From positions 1 through 64,000 of the forward strand of contig DASXWQ010000071.1 of NCBI GenBank assembly GCA_036503555.1: 64,000 nt of DNA, written 5' to 3'. Made by a program: the position numbers and the translations under genes. Below the pieces are notes generated by a model that made no database searches, had not been told where the DNA came from, and saw only the letters and a list, made by a program, of their open reading frames with translations. The stretch is from Actinocatenispora sp036503555. GTDB lineage: Bacteria; Actinomycetota; Actinomycetes; Mycobacteriales; Micromonosporaceae. Below, piece by piece: positions 30,130 to 39,276 of the stretch (the first letter of the stretch is position 1; the number at the start of each line of letters is the position of its first letter).

Positions 30130-32748
30130 GTGGCCAGCGTACGGGCGGTGTTCGGGCGGGCGGTCGCCGCGCACCGGGAGGCCGTCGCCCAGATACGGGC
30201 GGCGCAGCGGGACATGGACCGGCGTGCCGGTGACACCGGGCATCTGGACTCGTCGGCGGTGCAGCAGGCGAGGCTGGCCGAGGAGCTGGCCGGCACGGCG
30301 CGCGCGCTGACCCCGGGATGGCTCGGCACCGGCTGGGACCACACGGTGCCGGAGCTGCCGGTGGGCCGCGACGCGGCGCCGACCGGCCCGGTGTACGTAC
30401 CGGTCGGCACGGCGCAGGTCACGCCGGACGCGGCCTTTCCCGCGGTGGTACCGCTGCTCGGGGTGGGGCATCTGGCGATCGACGCGGACGCCCGGCGGCC
30501 GGAGGTGGCCGGGCTGGTCCGTGGCCTGCTGGTGCGGCTGCTCGCGGCGTGCCCGGCTGGGCTGCTGCGGGTGCGTACGGTCGACGGCGGCGCGGTGGGC
30601 GCCACGTTCGCGGCGTTCCGGCCGCTGGTCGAGGCGGGTGTGCTGCCGGAGCCGGCGACGGACCGGGAGTCGTTCCGCGGGGTGCTGGACGAGGCCGAGC
30701 GGCACGTACGGCAGGTGCAGCAGGCGGCGAGCGCCGGGCGTGACCTGTCGGCGGTGCCGTACCTGCTGGTCGTGGCCGGGTCGCTGGCGCCGGACTCGGG
30801 CGCGGAGCTGGCGCGGCTGCGGGCGCTGGCGCATGCCGGCCCGTCGGCGCGACTGCACCTGATCGTCGCGGGCTACCCGCCGGCCCGCGGGTACCCGGAG
30901 CCGGAGGAGCCGCTGCCGTCGGCCGTCGCGATGCGGGTGACGGACCGGGGCTGCCGGCTGGTGGATCCGCCGGGCGCCGCGCCGTACTCGGCGGGTGGGC
31001 TGGACGTACCGGTGCGCCTGGCGCCCGGACCGCCGGACGAGCTGGTGGCGACGGTGAGTCGGCGGCTGGCGGGTGCGCTGCGGACGGCGGGCACGATGAC
31101 GTTCGCGGACCTGATGACGGACCGGCGCTGGCCGGACTCGTCGGAGACCGGCCTGCGTACGGTCGTGGGGCGGGACGGCATGGCGCCGGTGGAGCTGGCG
31201 TTCGACGACGCGACGCCGCACTGGCTGGTGGGCGGGCGTACCGGGTCGGGCAAGACGGTCTTCCTGCTCGACGTGCTGTACGGGCTGGCCGCCCGCTACT
31301 CGCCGGACGAGCTGGCGATGTACCTGCTGGACTTCAAGGAAGGCGTGTCGTTCACCGAGTTCACACCGACCGACAGCGACCCGTCGTGGATCCCGCACGC
31401 GCGGGCGGTCGGCGTCGAGTCCGACCGGGAGTACGGCGTGGCGGTGCTCGCCGAGCTGGCGGCGGAGATGGGCCGCCGGTCGGTGGCGATGAAGCGGGCC
31501 GGCGTGACGAAGCTGGCCGACCTGCGCGCCACGGTGGACGTGGCGATGCCGCGCATCCTGGCCGTGGTCGACGAGTTCCACGTGCTGTTCACGGGCAACG
31601 ACGCGCTGGCCCGGCGGGCCGCGGCGCTGCTGGAGGAGCTGGCTCGCAAGGGCCGGTCGTACGGGGTGCACCTGGTGCTGGCGTCGCAGACCACCGGCGG
31701 GGTCGAGGCGCTGTACACGAAGACCGAGTCGATCTTCGGCCAGTTCCCGCTGCGGATCGCGCTGGCCGGGGCGACCGGCGTGCTGGATCCGCTCAACGGT
31801 GCGGCGGACGGCCTGCCGGTCGGTACCGCCGTGGTGAACGACGCGGGCGGCATCGCCGGCCACAACCGCCTCGTACGCTTCCCCGACGCGCACGCCGACT
31901 CGGCCCGGTTGGCGTGGCTGCGGCGCGAGCTGTGGCAGGCCCGGATCCCGGGCAGCGCACCGCCCGCCGTGTTCGCCGGGTACGCCGAGCAGTCGCTCGC
32001 CGACGACCCGACGTACCGGTCGTTGCGGCCGCGTCCGCGCCGGCTGGCGCTGGTCGGGCGCAACGTGGACGTCACGTCGTCGACGGCGTCGTTCGCGCTG
32101 GACGCGAGCCCGGGCCGGCACGTGGGGGTGCTGGGGCCGAGCGTGGTCGGCGCGGAGGTGCTGGCCGCGGCGGTGGGCGGGCTGGCCCCGCAGTACGAGG
32201 CGGGTGGCGCGAGTTTCGTACTGGCGCCGCTGGTCGCGGCGGCGGACGCGGTGGCGGAGCGGACCGCGGCGCGGATCGCCGCGGCCGGCCACCGGGTGTC
32301 CACGGTGGACGCGATCGGTCTGCGCGAGGAGCTGCGCCGGCTGTCGACCCTGGTACGCGAGCCGCGCGGTGGCGCCGACCCGACGTACCTGGCCGTGTTC
32401 GGGATGGACGCGGCGAGCGGGGTGCTGACCGAGATGGACGAGGCGGGGCGCACCGGGCTGGACGACCTGCGGGTGGTGCTGCGGCAGGGGCCGGCGCGCG
32501 GTGTGCACCTGCTCGGCTGGTGGCGCGGCCTGTCCCGGTTCTCCGACGACATCGGCGGTCCGGCGGGCCGGGAGGACGTGGCGTGCCTGGTCGCGCTGAA
32601 CGTGCCGGGCGGTGAGCTGGGCATGCTCGTCGGCGCGCTCGACCTGGACTGGCGTCCCCGGCCCAACCGGGCGCTGCTCGTCGACCGGCACGAGGACCGG
32701 GTGGGCCTGATCGTGCCGTTCACCGGTCCGCGGGCGGAGGGGGAGTGA
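30130..32748 (+). CDS. FtsK/SpoIIIE-type ATPase (EccC-like layout)
   Basis: The 872-residue soluble protein appears to hold three ATPase-like modules. The first (~100-300) lacks Walker motifs but has the FtsK-family stretch HLAIDADARRPEVAGLVRGL. The central one has Walker A GGRTGSGKT near residue 370 and Walker B ILAVVDEFH near 480. The third (~640-870) is degenerate (GVLGPSVVGAEVLAAAV). There are no transmembrane helices, unlike FtsK itself. A three-module chain with one or more dead sites recalls type VII secretion EccC proteins, but no WXG100 or other ESX genes are nearby. It overlaps the next gene's region by coupling. It may pump DNA or protein, or serve as a scaffold. Confidence 0.8.
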   Translation: MASVRAVFGRAVAAHREAVAQIRAAQRDMDRRAGDTGHLDSSAVQQARLAEELAGTARALTPGWLGTGWDHTVPELPVGRDAAPTGPVYVPVGTAQVTPDAAFPAVVPLLGVGHLAIDADARRPEVAGLVRGLLVRLLAACPAGLLRVRTVDGGAVGATFAAFRPLVEAGVLPEPATDRESFRGVLDEAERHVRQVQQAASAGRDLSAVPYLLVVAGSLAPDSGAELARLRALAHAGPSARLHLIVAGYPPARGYPEPEEPLPSAVAMRVTDRGCRLVDPPGAAPYSAGGLDVPVRLAPGPPDELVATVSRRLAGALRTAGTMTFADLMTDRRWPDSSETGLRTVVGRDGMAPVELAFDDATPHWLVGGRTGSGKTVFLLDVLYGLAARYSPDELAMYLLDFKEGVSFTEFTPTDSDPSWIPHARAVGVESDREYGVAVLAELAAEMGRRSVAMKRAGVTKLADLRATVDVAMPRILAVVDEFHVLFTGNDALARRAAALLEELARKGRSYGVHLVLASQTTGGVEALYTKTESIFGQFPLRIALAGATGVLDPLNGAADGLPVGTAVVNDAGGIAGHNRLVRFPDAHADSARLAWLRRELWQARIPGSAPPAVFAGYAEQSLADDPTYRSLRPRPRRLALVGRNVDVTSSTASFALDASPGRHVGVLGPSVVGAEVLAAAVGGLAPQYEAGGASFVLAPLVAAADAVAERTAARIAAAGHRVSTVDAIGLREELRRLSTLVREPRGGADPTYLAVFGMDAASGVLTEMDEAGRTGLDDLRVVLRQGPARGVHLLGWWRGLSRFSDDIGGPAGREDVACLVALNVPGGELGMLVGALDLDWRPRPNRALLVDRHEDRVGLIVPFTGPRAEGE

Positions 32749-32750
32749 CG

Positions 32751-33413
32751 ATGCCGTCCGACTGGTCCTCGTACGCGGCGGCGGCCGGCCGCCTCGCCGC
32801 GGTACGCCGGGCGGAGCGGGAGCGTACCGGGGGCCTGCGGAAGGACGCCGAGTCGGCGCGTGCGGAGCTGACCGAGGTCGCCGACCAGCTTGTCGAGCAG
32901 CAGTCGGACCTGGTGGAGCTGGCGCGGAAGCTGCGGCTGCCGGCGCCGTCGTTCCCGCCGGCCGACCGTACCGAGATCGTCGGGCTGGCCGAGGAGGTAC
33001 CGGCCGCGGACCGGCTGGCGACGGCCCGGCAGCGGCTGCACGACGCGAACGTGGCGGCCGACGCCGCCGAGGACCTGGGCGAGGCGCCGGTACTCCTGCC
33101 GGGCTGGCGGCCCCGCGCCCGCGTCGCCGTCGTGTACGCCGGCTGTTCGCTCGCCGCGCTCGTCGGCCAGCTCGTCATGATCGGCCTTTACTCGCACAAG
33201 GCGGTCACCGACCAGGTCGGCACGTACGCCTGGACCTGCTGCGGTTTCCCGGCGCTGGCGTTCTTCGCCGGCTACCTGCTGGTCGGCCTGCTGTGCCGGC
33301 CGCGCAGCTCGACGACCCCGGTCGACCGGTTCCCGCGGATGGGTGCCGCCCTGTGCGCCGCCTCCCTGCCGGTGTACGCCCTGGTCCTCGGCATGCTCGG
33401 CACCCTGTTCTGA
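32751..33413 (+). CDS. Coiled-coil membrane protein, partner of the FtsK-type ATPase
   Basis: The 220-residue protein has an N-terminal helical, charged coiled-coil region (~1-110, RAERERTGGLRKDAESARAEL and onward). Three or four transmembrane helices follow (~125-220). I do not recognise a named family. GGAGGGGGAG before the ATG at 32751 overlaps the end of the ATPase gene, so the two are co-translated. A GTG at 32745 is an alternative start. It could anchor the soluble ATPase to the membrane; this is inference from pairing and topology. Confidence 0.7.
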   Translation: MPSDWSSYAAAAGRLAAVRRAERERTGGLRKDAESARAELTEVADQLVEQQSDLVELARKLRLPAPSFPPADRTEIVGLAEEVPAADRLATARQRLHDANVAADAAEDLGEAPVLLPGWRPRARVAVVYAGCSLAALVGQLVMIGLYSHKAVTDQVGTYAWTCCGFPALAFFAGYLLVGLLCRPRSSTTPVDRFPRMGAALCAASLPVYALVLGMLGTLF

Positions 33414-33444
33414 CCCGGCGCCGGGCACACCGAGGACGCTTTGG

Positions 33445-35085
33445 TCAGCGGGCGGTGACCTCGGCGGCGGACACGAACTCGCCGCCGTACCCCTTGGTGC
33501 CGGTGAGGCGCACGTACCGGGCGTCGACGGCGGGGAACGTGACGGTCTTGAGCCGCGCGTCGCCGGCCCAGTCGCCGCTCGCGACGGTGTCGAACGTCGC
33601 CCCGTCGGTGCTCACCGACACCTGGTACGACAGGATCGTGCCGTTGAGGTTCCCGTCGAACCGCGGCTGGTACGACAGGCTCGTGACGCTCCGCGTGGCG
33701 CCCAGGTTCAGCGTGATCGACTGCGGCAGCGGCGTGACCGGCTGGTACTCCGAGTGCCAGATCGTCGCGATGTCCCCGTCCACGGCGTTCTCCGGTGGGG
33801 TGCCGGCGTGGAAGCTCGTCGCGTACGCGGGGGGTTCGGTGCAGCTCTCCGGCACGTGCACCGGCACGGCGACGCTTGTCTGTCCGATGTGGACGGTGAT
33901 GCGCAGGTCGCCGGTCGGGGTGCCCGCGCGGGGCGCGGTCAGGTGCACGACGAGCGACGCACCCTGGTGCGCGGGTACGTCGAGGGTGCCGGACGCGGGT
34001 GTCGCCGTCAGCGGCGCCGCCGCGTCCACCGACACCGGCTCGGAGCTGGCCGAGTCGGTGTTGTTGACCGTCCGGGCCACCACGTCCGCCGTGCGGTCGG
34101 CGAGCCGGCACCGGTCCATCACCACCTGCGCCGGCACGACGGCCCGCTGCACGTCCTGACCCGGCTCGACCTCCGCCCAGGAGAACGGCTTGTCGGCGTA
34201 GTAGGCGCCGCGGCACGCCGCCGGTGCGGACGCCGAGCGGCCCGCGTCGTACGCCGGCTTGCAGGACGGGTCGGGCGCGTACCCGGTGTCGACGGCGGAG
34301 CGCAGCGGCCGGCCCCGGACGAACAGGTAGTTGCTGGCCGTGCGGCGTTCCGCACCGGCCGTCTCGTACGTCGCGTCCGAGAAGCCGCGCGCCCCGGTCA
34401 CCTCCGCCCAGTACGGTGCGGGCTCGCACCCGGTCGGCTGGTCGTCCCCGGCGGTCGCGCACCGGCCGACCCGGAAGTCGCCGCCCAGCACGGTGATCCG
34501 GTTGTCCGCGGCGGGAAACGTCGCGTCGACGAAGGAACCCAGCGCGCTCGCCGCGAGGGCCGGGTCGCCGGCCGGGTGCGCCGCGACGAGCGGCACCGTC
34601 ACGTTCGACCCGCGCCGGGCCGCCACCGCGTACGCCTGGTCCTCGTCCTGCACCCGGTGGAACCCGCGGTGGTCGATCGGGCGCATCGTGTCGGTGTTGA
34701 GCAGGATCGCGTTCTCCCGGACCGCGCCGTCCGGCCGGAACGCCGTGTCCCCGCCGGCCACCGTCACCTCGTACCGGTGCCCGGTCGCGGACGACAGCCG
34801 GGCGGCGACACGGTCCGCGCCGGGGCCCAGGATCTCGGTCAGTAGCAACGCATCCGGCGCGTACGGTGTGGACCTGGCGAGGCGCCGGACGAACGTGTCC
34901 AGGTCGGCGGTGTCGCGCGCGTCGGCCGGGTGTACGGCGTCCTGGAGGTTCGCCTCGACCACCAGCACCGGGCCGGCATTACTGTCCGATGTGGACAGTC
35001 CATGATGGACGGCGACGACGCCGGCGGTGGCCACCAGGGCACCCGCCGCCACCGCCGCGACGGAGAGCAGGCTTCGGACGCCCAT
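33445..35085 (-). CDS. Secreted endonuclease/exonuclease/phosphatase-like protein with discoidin domain
   Basis: The 546-residue precursor has an N-terminal signal or anchor (LLSVAAVAAGALVATAGVVA). An EEP-fold domain follows, with VVEANLQDAV, LLTEILG and VLGGDFRVG. The SDH motif expected at the end of that fold is replaced, near FSWAEVEPGQ, so activity is doubtful. An Ig-like middle part and a C-terminal F5/8 type C (discoidin/CBM32-like) domain (~400-546, FHAGTPPENAVDGDIATIWH) complete it. It probably binds sugars or phosphate esters outside the cell. Its ATG shares a base with the phoD stop, with AGGAGG inside phoD. Confidence 0.75.
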   Translation of the reverse strand: MGVRSLLSVAAVAAGALVATAGVVAVHHGLSTSDSNAGPVLVVEANLQDAVHPADARDTADLDTFVRRLARSTPYAPDALLLTEILGPGADRVAARLSSATGHRYEVTVAGGDTAFRPDGAVRENAILLNTDTMRPIDHRGFHRVQDEDQAYAVAARRGSNVTVPLVAAHPAGDPALAASALGSFVDATFPAADNRITVLGGDFRVGRCATAGDDQPTGCEPAPYWAEVTGARGFSDATYETAGAERRTASNYLFVRGRPLRSAVDTGYAPDPSCKPAYDAGRSASAPAACRGAYYADKPFSWAEVEPGQDVQRAVVPAQVVMDRCRLADRTADVVARTVNNTDSASSEPVSVDAAAPLTATPASGTLDVPAHQGASLVVHLTAPRAGTPTGDLRITVHIGQTSVAVPVHVPESCTEPPAYATSFHAGTPPENAVDGDIATIWHSEYQPVTPLPQSITLNLGATRSVTSLSYQPRFDGNLNGTILSYQVSVSTDGATFDTVASGDWAGDARLKTVTFPAVDARYVRLTGTKGYGGEFVSAAEVTAR

Positions 35086-36650
35086 CACGCCTCCTGGATG
35101 CCGGGCCGGCCGGACTCGACGACGAACGAACGGCGGGTCGACGCCGTACCGCCGGGCGTGGTGACCTTGTCCACCACCACGTAGTCGGCGCGGAACGTGT
35201 CCGGCTCCACCCGGCACTGTACGTATCCCCGCTGCGAGTTGACGAAGCGCAGGTGCGGGTTGGCCGCGAGCCACTCCTTCCCGGCGGCGGTCAGGTCGGA
35301 GCCGTCGCCACCGGAGGAGATCGACGTACCCAGGAACTCCGCGCCGATCGTCGCCGAGCCCTCGTCAGCGAAGTCGGCCTTCAGGTCCGCGGCGCAGTTC
35401 ACGTGCGCGTCGCCGCTCAACACCACGGGATTGCGGACCTTCCGCTCGGTCAGGCCGGTGAACAGCCGGCCGCGGGCCGCCGCGTACCCGTCCCAGCTGT
35501 CCGGGTTCAGCTGCTGGAGACCCGGATCGGTGAGCCGGTCGAGCTGGAACATCATGGTCTGGTTCGCCATCAGCTGCCACGTCGCGCCGGAGCTGGCGAG
35601 CGAGTCCAGCAGCCACCGTTCCTGCGCGGTGCCGAGCATCGTCCGGGCCTCCTCGTCGCGCCTGCCGATGTTCTCCGGGCTGCGGTACTGCCGCTCGTCC
35701 AGCACGAAGAACGTCGCCAGCCTCCCGTACCGCAGGGACCGGTACAGGCGCATGTCCGGGCCGGTGGGCAGCGTCGACGGGCGCAGCGGCACGTGCTCGT
35801 AGTACGCGCGGAACGCGGCGGCGCGCCGGCGCAGGAAGTCCTCCGGCGTGGTACCCATCGGCGAGGTGACGCCGGCCCAGTTGTCCTCGACGTCGTGGTC
35901 GTCGACCGTCGCGACGAACGGCGCGCTCGCCCGCGCCGCCACGAAGTCCGGGTCGGAGGCGACGAGCGCGTGCCGCAGCCGGTACTGGGTGAGCGTCATC
36001 GTCGTCTGGTTGTGCACCGCGGGCAGCGGGGTGGCGAGGTTGCGCTTGCCGCCGGTCGCGGCGATCGGGTTCTCGTAGATCCAGTCGCCGAGGTGGTGCA
36101 CCACGTCGACGTGCCGCGCCGCCAGGTCCCGGTACGCCGTGTAGAAGCCGGCGTCCCACTGCTGGCAGGACACGAACGCGAACGTCACCGGTGTCGGGTC
36201 GGTCGCGCCCGGCGCGGTCCGGGTACGGCCGATGGGGCTGTCGTCGGTGCCGGTGCCGAACCGGTACCAGTAGTCGCGGCCGGGGCGCAGTCCGTCGACC
36301 TCGACGTGGACGGAGTGCGCCAGGTCCGCCGCGGCGACGCAGGTGCCGCGCCGGACGACCCGGCGCATGGTCTCGTCCTCGGCGACCTCCCACCGTACGG
36401 CGACGGCGCGGCGGGGCATGCCACCGAATCCGTCCTCGGCGAGCGGGTCGGGCGCGAGCCGGGTCCACAGCACGACGCCGTCGGGGCGCGGGTCGCCGGA
36501 CGCGACGCCGAGGGTGAACGGGTGGCTGGCCAGTGCGGGCGCGGCGGCGGCGCGGTCGGCGGGCAGCCGGCTCGCGGCGAACAGTCCGGCTCCGGCGACT
36601 CCGGCACCGATGGTGAACAGGCGACGGCGGGACAGGGGGGATGGGGACAC
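35085..36650 (-). CDS. phoD: PhoD-type alkaline phosphatase/phosphodiesterase, Tat-exported
   Basis: The 521-residue precursor has a twin-arginine signal (SRRRLFTIGAGVAGAGLFA). A PhoD N-terminal Fn3-like domain follows (PFTLGVASGDPRPDGVVLWTRL), then the metallophosphatase domain. Motifs include FVSCQQWDAG, HHLGDWIYEN, VDDHDVEDNWAG, and VLSGDAHVN at the end. PhoD releases phosphate from phosphodiesters and monoesters using Ca and Fe. GGAGG before the GTG at 36650 decides the start. Co-transcription with the EEP-like gene suggests phosphate scavenging. I saw no clear Pho box in the short upstream region. Confidence 0.93.
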   Translation of the reverse strand: MSPSPLSRRRLFTIGAGVAGAGLFAASRLPADRAAAAPALASHPFTLGVASGDPRPDGVVLWTRLAPDPLAEDGFGGMPRRAVAVRWEVAEDETMRRVVRRGTCVAAADLAHSVHVEVDGLRPGRDYWYRFGTGTDDSPIGRTRTAPGATDPTPVTFAFVSCQQWDAGFYTAYRDLAARHVDVVHHLGDWIYENPIAATGGKRNLATPLPAVHNQTTMTLTQYRLRHALVASDPDFVAARASAPFVATVDDHDVEDNWAGVTSPMGTTPEDFLRRRAAAFRAYYEHVPLRPSTLPTGPDMRLYRSLRYGRLATFFVLDERQYRSPENIGRRDEEARTMLGTAQERWLLDSLASSGATWQLMANQTMMFQLDRLTDPGLQQLNPDSWDGYAAARGRLFTGLTERKVRNPVVLSGDAHVNCAADLKADFADEGSATIGAEFLGTSISSGGDGSDLTAAGKEWLAANPHLRFVNSQRGYVQCRVEPDTFRADYVVVDKVTTPGGTASTRRSFVVESGRPGIQEA

Positions 36651-36690
36651 GTTTTCCTCCCGTCGGGGCGGGTGGGGCGGAAGTTGCCCA

Positions 36691-36719
36691 AGTCTTCCGA
36701 CGGCGGACGGGACTGTCAA
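36691..36719 (-). promoter_or_regulatory. Promoter of the phoD operon
   Basis: On the minus strand, perfect TTGACA (36719-36714), a 17-base spacer and AAGACT (36696-36691) lie about 40 bases before the GTG of phoD. This is the best consensus -35 box in the window. Confidence 0.6.
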
Positions 36720-36801
36720 CGATAAGTACTAAAAAATGGAAACTTCTCGGCGCGGTCCCGGGCGGGGAGTAGCGATCGTGGGTAGCGGGCATGATGGCCT
36801 G

Positions 36802-39276
36802 ATGTCCTCACTGACCCAGATCGAGGCGCAGGCCCGGGCAGGGCTGCTGACCGTCGAGACGTACCTGGTGGAGTTGGACCTGACCCGTGGCGCCGAGCGG
36901 TTCGGCTCGCGCACGACGATCCGGTTCCGGTGCGCGGAGCCGGGCGCGGCCACGTTCGCCGAGATCGCGGCTGAACCGACCGCCGCGACGCTGAACGGCG
37001 TACCGCTGGCGACCGGCACCGACGGCAACCGGCTGCCGCTGCCGGCGCTCGCCGCCGAGAACGAGCTGGTCGTCACCGCCGAGCTGCCGTACTCGCACAG
37101 CGGCGAGGGCCTGCACGTGCTCGTCGACCCGTCCGACGGCGAGACGTACGTGTGCGCGACGTCGGCGCTGGACTGCGCGTCGCGGACGTTCGCGTGCTTC
37201 GACCAGCCGGACCTGAAGGCGCGGATCACGCTGCGGGTCACCGCGCCGGAACACTGGACGGTCCTGGCCAACGCGGACGGCGAGCGGGTCGGGCCGGGCC
37301 GGTGGGAGTTCGCCGAGTGCGGGCCGATGTCGACGTACCTGTTCACGGTGTGCGCCGGTCCGTACCACTCGGTCTACCGCGAGCATGCCGGTCGGCGGCT
37401 CGGCTGGCACGGCCGCGCGTCGCTGGCCGAGCACCTGGACCGGCAGGCCGACGAGCTGTTCGAGCTGACCGCCCAGTGCCTCGACTGGTACGAGCGGACG
37501 TTCGCGATGTGCTACCCGTTCGGTGACAAGTACGACCAGGTGTTCGTGCCGGAGTTCCTGCACGGGGCGATGGAGAACATCGGCTGCGTGACGTTCCGGG
37601 ACGAGATGCTCTTCCGCTCGGCGGTGACCGACGCCGAGCGGGAGCTGCGCGCGATGATCATCGCGCACGAGATGGCGCACATGTGGTTCGGCAACCTCGT
37701 CACCCTGCGCTGGTGGGACGACCTGTGGCTGAACGAGTCGTTCGCGGAGTATCTGGGTTTCCGGGTGGCGTCGGAGGCGACCCGCTTCCGGCACGCGTGG
37801 GCGTCGTTCGGCGTGACCCGCAAGCTCGTCGGGTACGAGAAGGACCAGGGGCCGTCGACGCACCCGGTGGCGCCGGCCGACGTACCGGACGTGGCGCACG
37901 GGATGCTCAACGTCGACGCCATCTCGTACCCGAAGGGCGCGTCCGCACTGCGCCAGCTCGCCACGCTGCTCGGCGACGACACGTTCTGGGCCGGGCTGCG
38001 CCGCTACTTCCAGCGGTACGCGTACGGCAACGCGGACCTGGCCGACCTGATCGGCGCGATGGCCGAGGAGAGCGGCCGGGACCTCGGCGACTGGGCGCGC
38101 CGCTGGCTGCGTACGACCGGGGTGGACCTGCTGACGCCGGCCGTGACGGTCGCGGACGGGCGCTACACCTCCTTCGCCGTCGAGCAGGCGGCGCCGGAAC
38201 GCCGGCCGCACCGGGTGCGGATCGCCTGCTACGACGGCGAAGGAGTGGCACGCCGCGCGGACGTGACCCTGGACGCGGCGCGGACCGAGGTGCCGGAGAT
38301 GGCCGGGGCGCCGGCCGCCGACCTCGTCGTACTGAACGACGCGGACCTGACGTTCGCGCGGATCCGGTTCGGGCCCGGCGACCTGTCTCGGCTGCCCGGG
38401 CTGCTGCCGCGGATCGCCGACCCCGCCACCCGCGCGGTGGTGTGGACGAACCTGTGGGACATGGTGCGTGCCGGCGAGCTGGCACCGGCGGACTTCGTCC
38501 GGCTGGCCGTCGCGGTGCTACCGGCGGAGCCGGAACAGTCGGTCGTCGACATCGTGCTGCGGCTGTGCCGCCAGCACGTCGCCGACCGGTACGTGGCGGA
38601 CCCGGCCGGCGTGCTGCACGAGCTCGCCGAGCTCGGCCTGGTCCTCGCCGGGCAGGACGGGGCGGCCCGCCGGCTGGCCGGTACCCGCATCGCGGCGTCC
38701 GCCGCCGTGACCGCCGACGAGCTGGCGCTGCTGCGCGACTGGCGGGCCGGCCGGCGCGTACCGGACGGGGTGGCGATGGACGCCGACCTGCGCTGGTCGG
38801 TGCTGTTCCGGCTGGTCACCGTGGGGGAGGCGGGCGCGGACGAGATCGCCGCCGAGCTGGCCGCGGACCGTACCGCGAGCGGCGAGGTGGCGGCGACCCG
38901 GTGCCGCGCGGCGCTGCCCGACCCGGACGAGAAACGCGTCGCGTGGGACCGCCTGATGGGCGACAGGTCGCTGTCCAACCGGCACCTCGAAGCGCTCGGC
39001 CGGGGCTTCTGGCGGGCCGAGCACGCCGCGCTGACCGAGGCGTACGTGCCGCGGTTCTTCGCCGAGCTGCCGGCCACCGCGGCGTTCCGCAGCCCGGCGA
39101 TGCTGATGATCACCGCGCGGGACGGGTACCCGCTGACCGCGGTGCGGCCGGAGACCACGGAACTGGCCGCGAAGCTGCTCGCCGACGCCGACCTGGATCC
39201 GGTGCTGCACCGCTTCGTCACCGAGGCGGACCACGAGGTACGCGTGGCGCTCGCCGCGCGCGGAGGTCGCTCGTGA
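36802..39276 (+). CDS. pepN: M1 family aminopeptidase N
   Basis: The 824-residue zinc aminopeptidase has the substrate motif GAMEN (HGAMENIGC), the zinc site H289-E290-xx-H293 (HEMAHMWFG) and the third ligand E312 in NESFAEY. A long C-terminal helical domain follows, so the length is normal. It removes N-terminal residues from peptides, probably in the cytoplasm as no signal peptide is present. The ATG at 36802 has CATGAT six bases upstream; a longer start at 36736 is possible. A full-length paralogue follows with a 4-base overlap. Confidence 0.93.
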   Translation: MSSLTQIEAQARAGLLTVETYLVELDLTRGAERFGSRTTIRFRCAEPGAATFAEIAAEPTAATLNGVPLATGTDGNRLPLPALAAENELVVTAELPYSHSGEGLHVLVDPSDGETYVCATSALDCASRTFACFDQPDLKARITLRVTAPEHWTVLANADGERVGPGRWEFAECGPMSTYLFTVCAGPYHSVYREHAGRRLGWHGRASLAEHLDRQADELFELTAQCLDWYERTFAMCYPFGDKYDQVFVPEFLHGAMENIGCVTFRDEMLFRSAVTDAERELRAMIIAHEMAHMWFGNLVTLRWWDDLWLNESFAEYLGFRVASEATRFRHAWASFGVTRKLVGYEKDQGPSTHPVAPADVPDVAHGMLNVDAISYPKGASALRQLATLLGDDTFWAGLRRYFQRYAYGNADLADLIGAMAEESGRDLGDWARRWLRTTGVDLLTPAVTVADGRYTSFAVEQAAPERRPHRVRIACYDGEGVARRADVTLDAARTEVPEMAGAPAADLVVLNDADLTFARIRFGPGDLSRLPGLLPRIADPATRAVVWTNLWDMVRAGELAPADFVRLAVAVLPAEPEQSVVDIVLRLCRQHVADRYVADPAGVLHELAELGLVLAGQDGAARRLAGTRIAASAAVTADELALLRDWRAGRRVPDGVAMDADLRWSVLFRLVTVGEAGADEIAAELAADRTASGEVAATRCRAALPDPDEKRVAWDRLMGDRSLSNRHLEALGRGFWRAEHAALTEAYVPRFFAELPATAAFRSPAMLMITARDGYPLTAVRPETTELAAKLLADADLDPVLHRFVTEADHEVRVALAARGGRS

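Noticed and set aside
29584..32691. Minus-strand open frame of over 1000 codons opposite the FtsK-type gene
   Set aside because: Composition is typical antisense of GC-rich coding DNA (R, P, Q, H), without family motifs, and it crosses the trpS attenuator.
30130..33413. Type VII (ESX) secretion locus
   Set aside because: Only an EccC-like ATPase is present; there are no WXG100, EccB, EccD, EccE or mycosin genes.
36651..36735. Pho box controlling phoD
   Set aside because: I looked for paired GTTCACC-like repeats and found none in the short divergent region.
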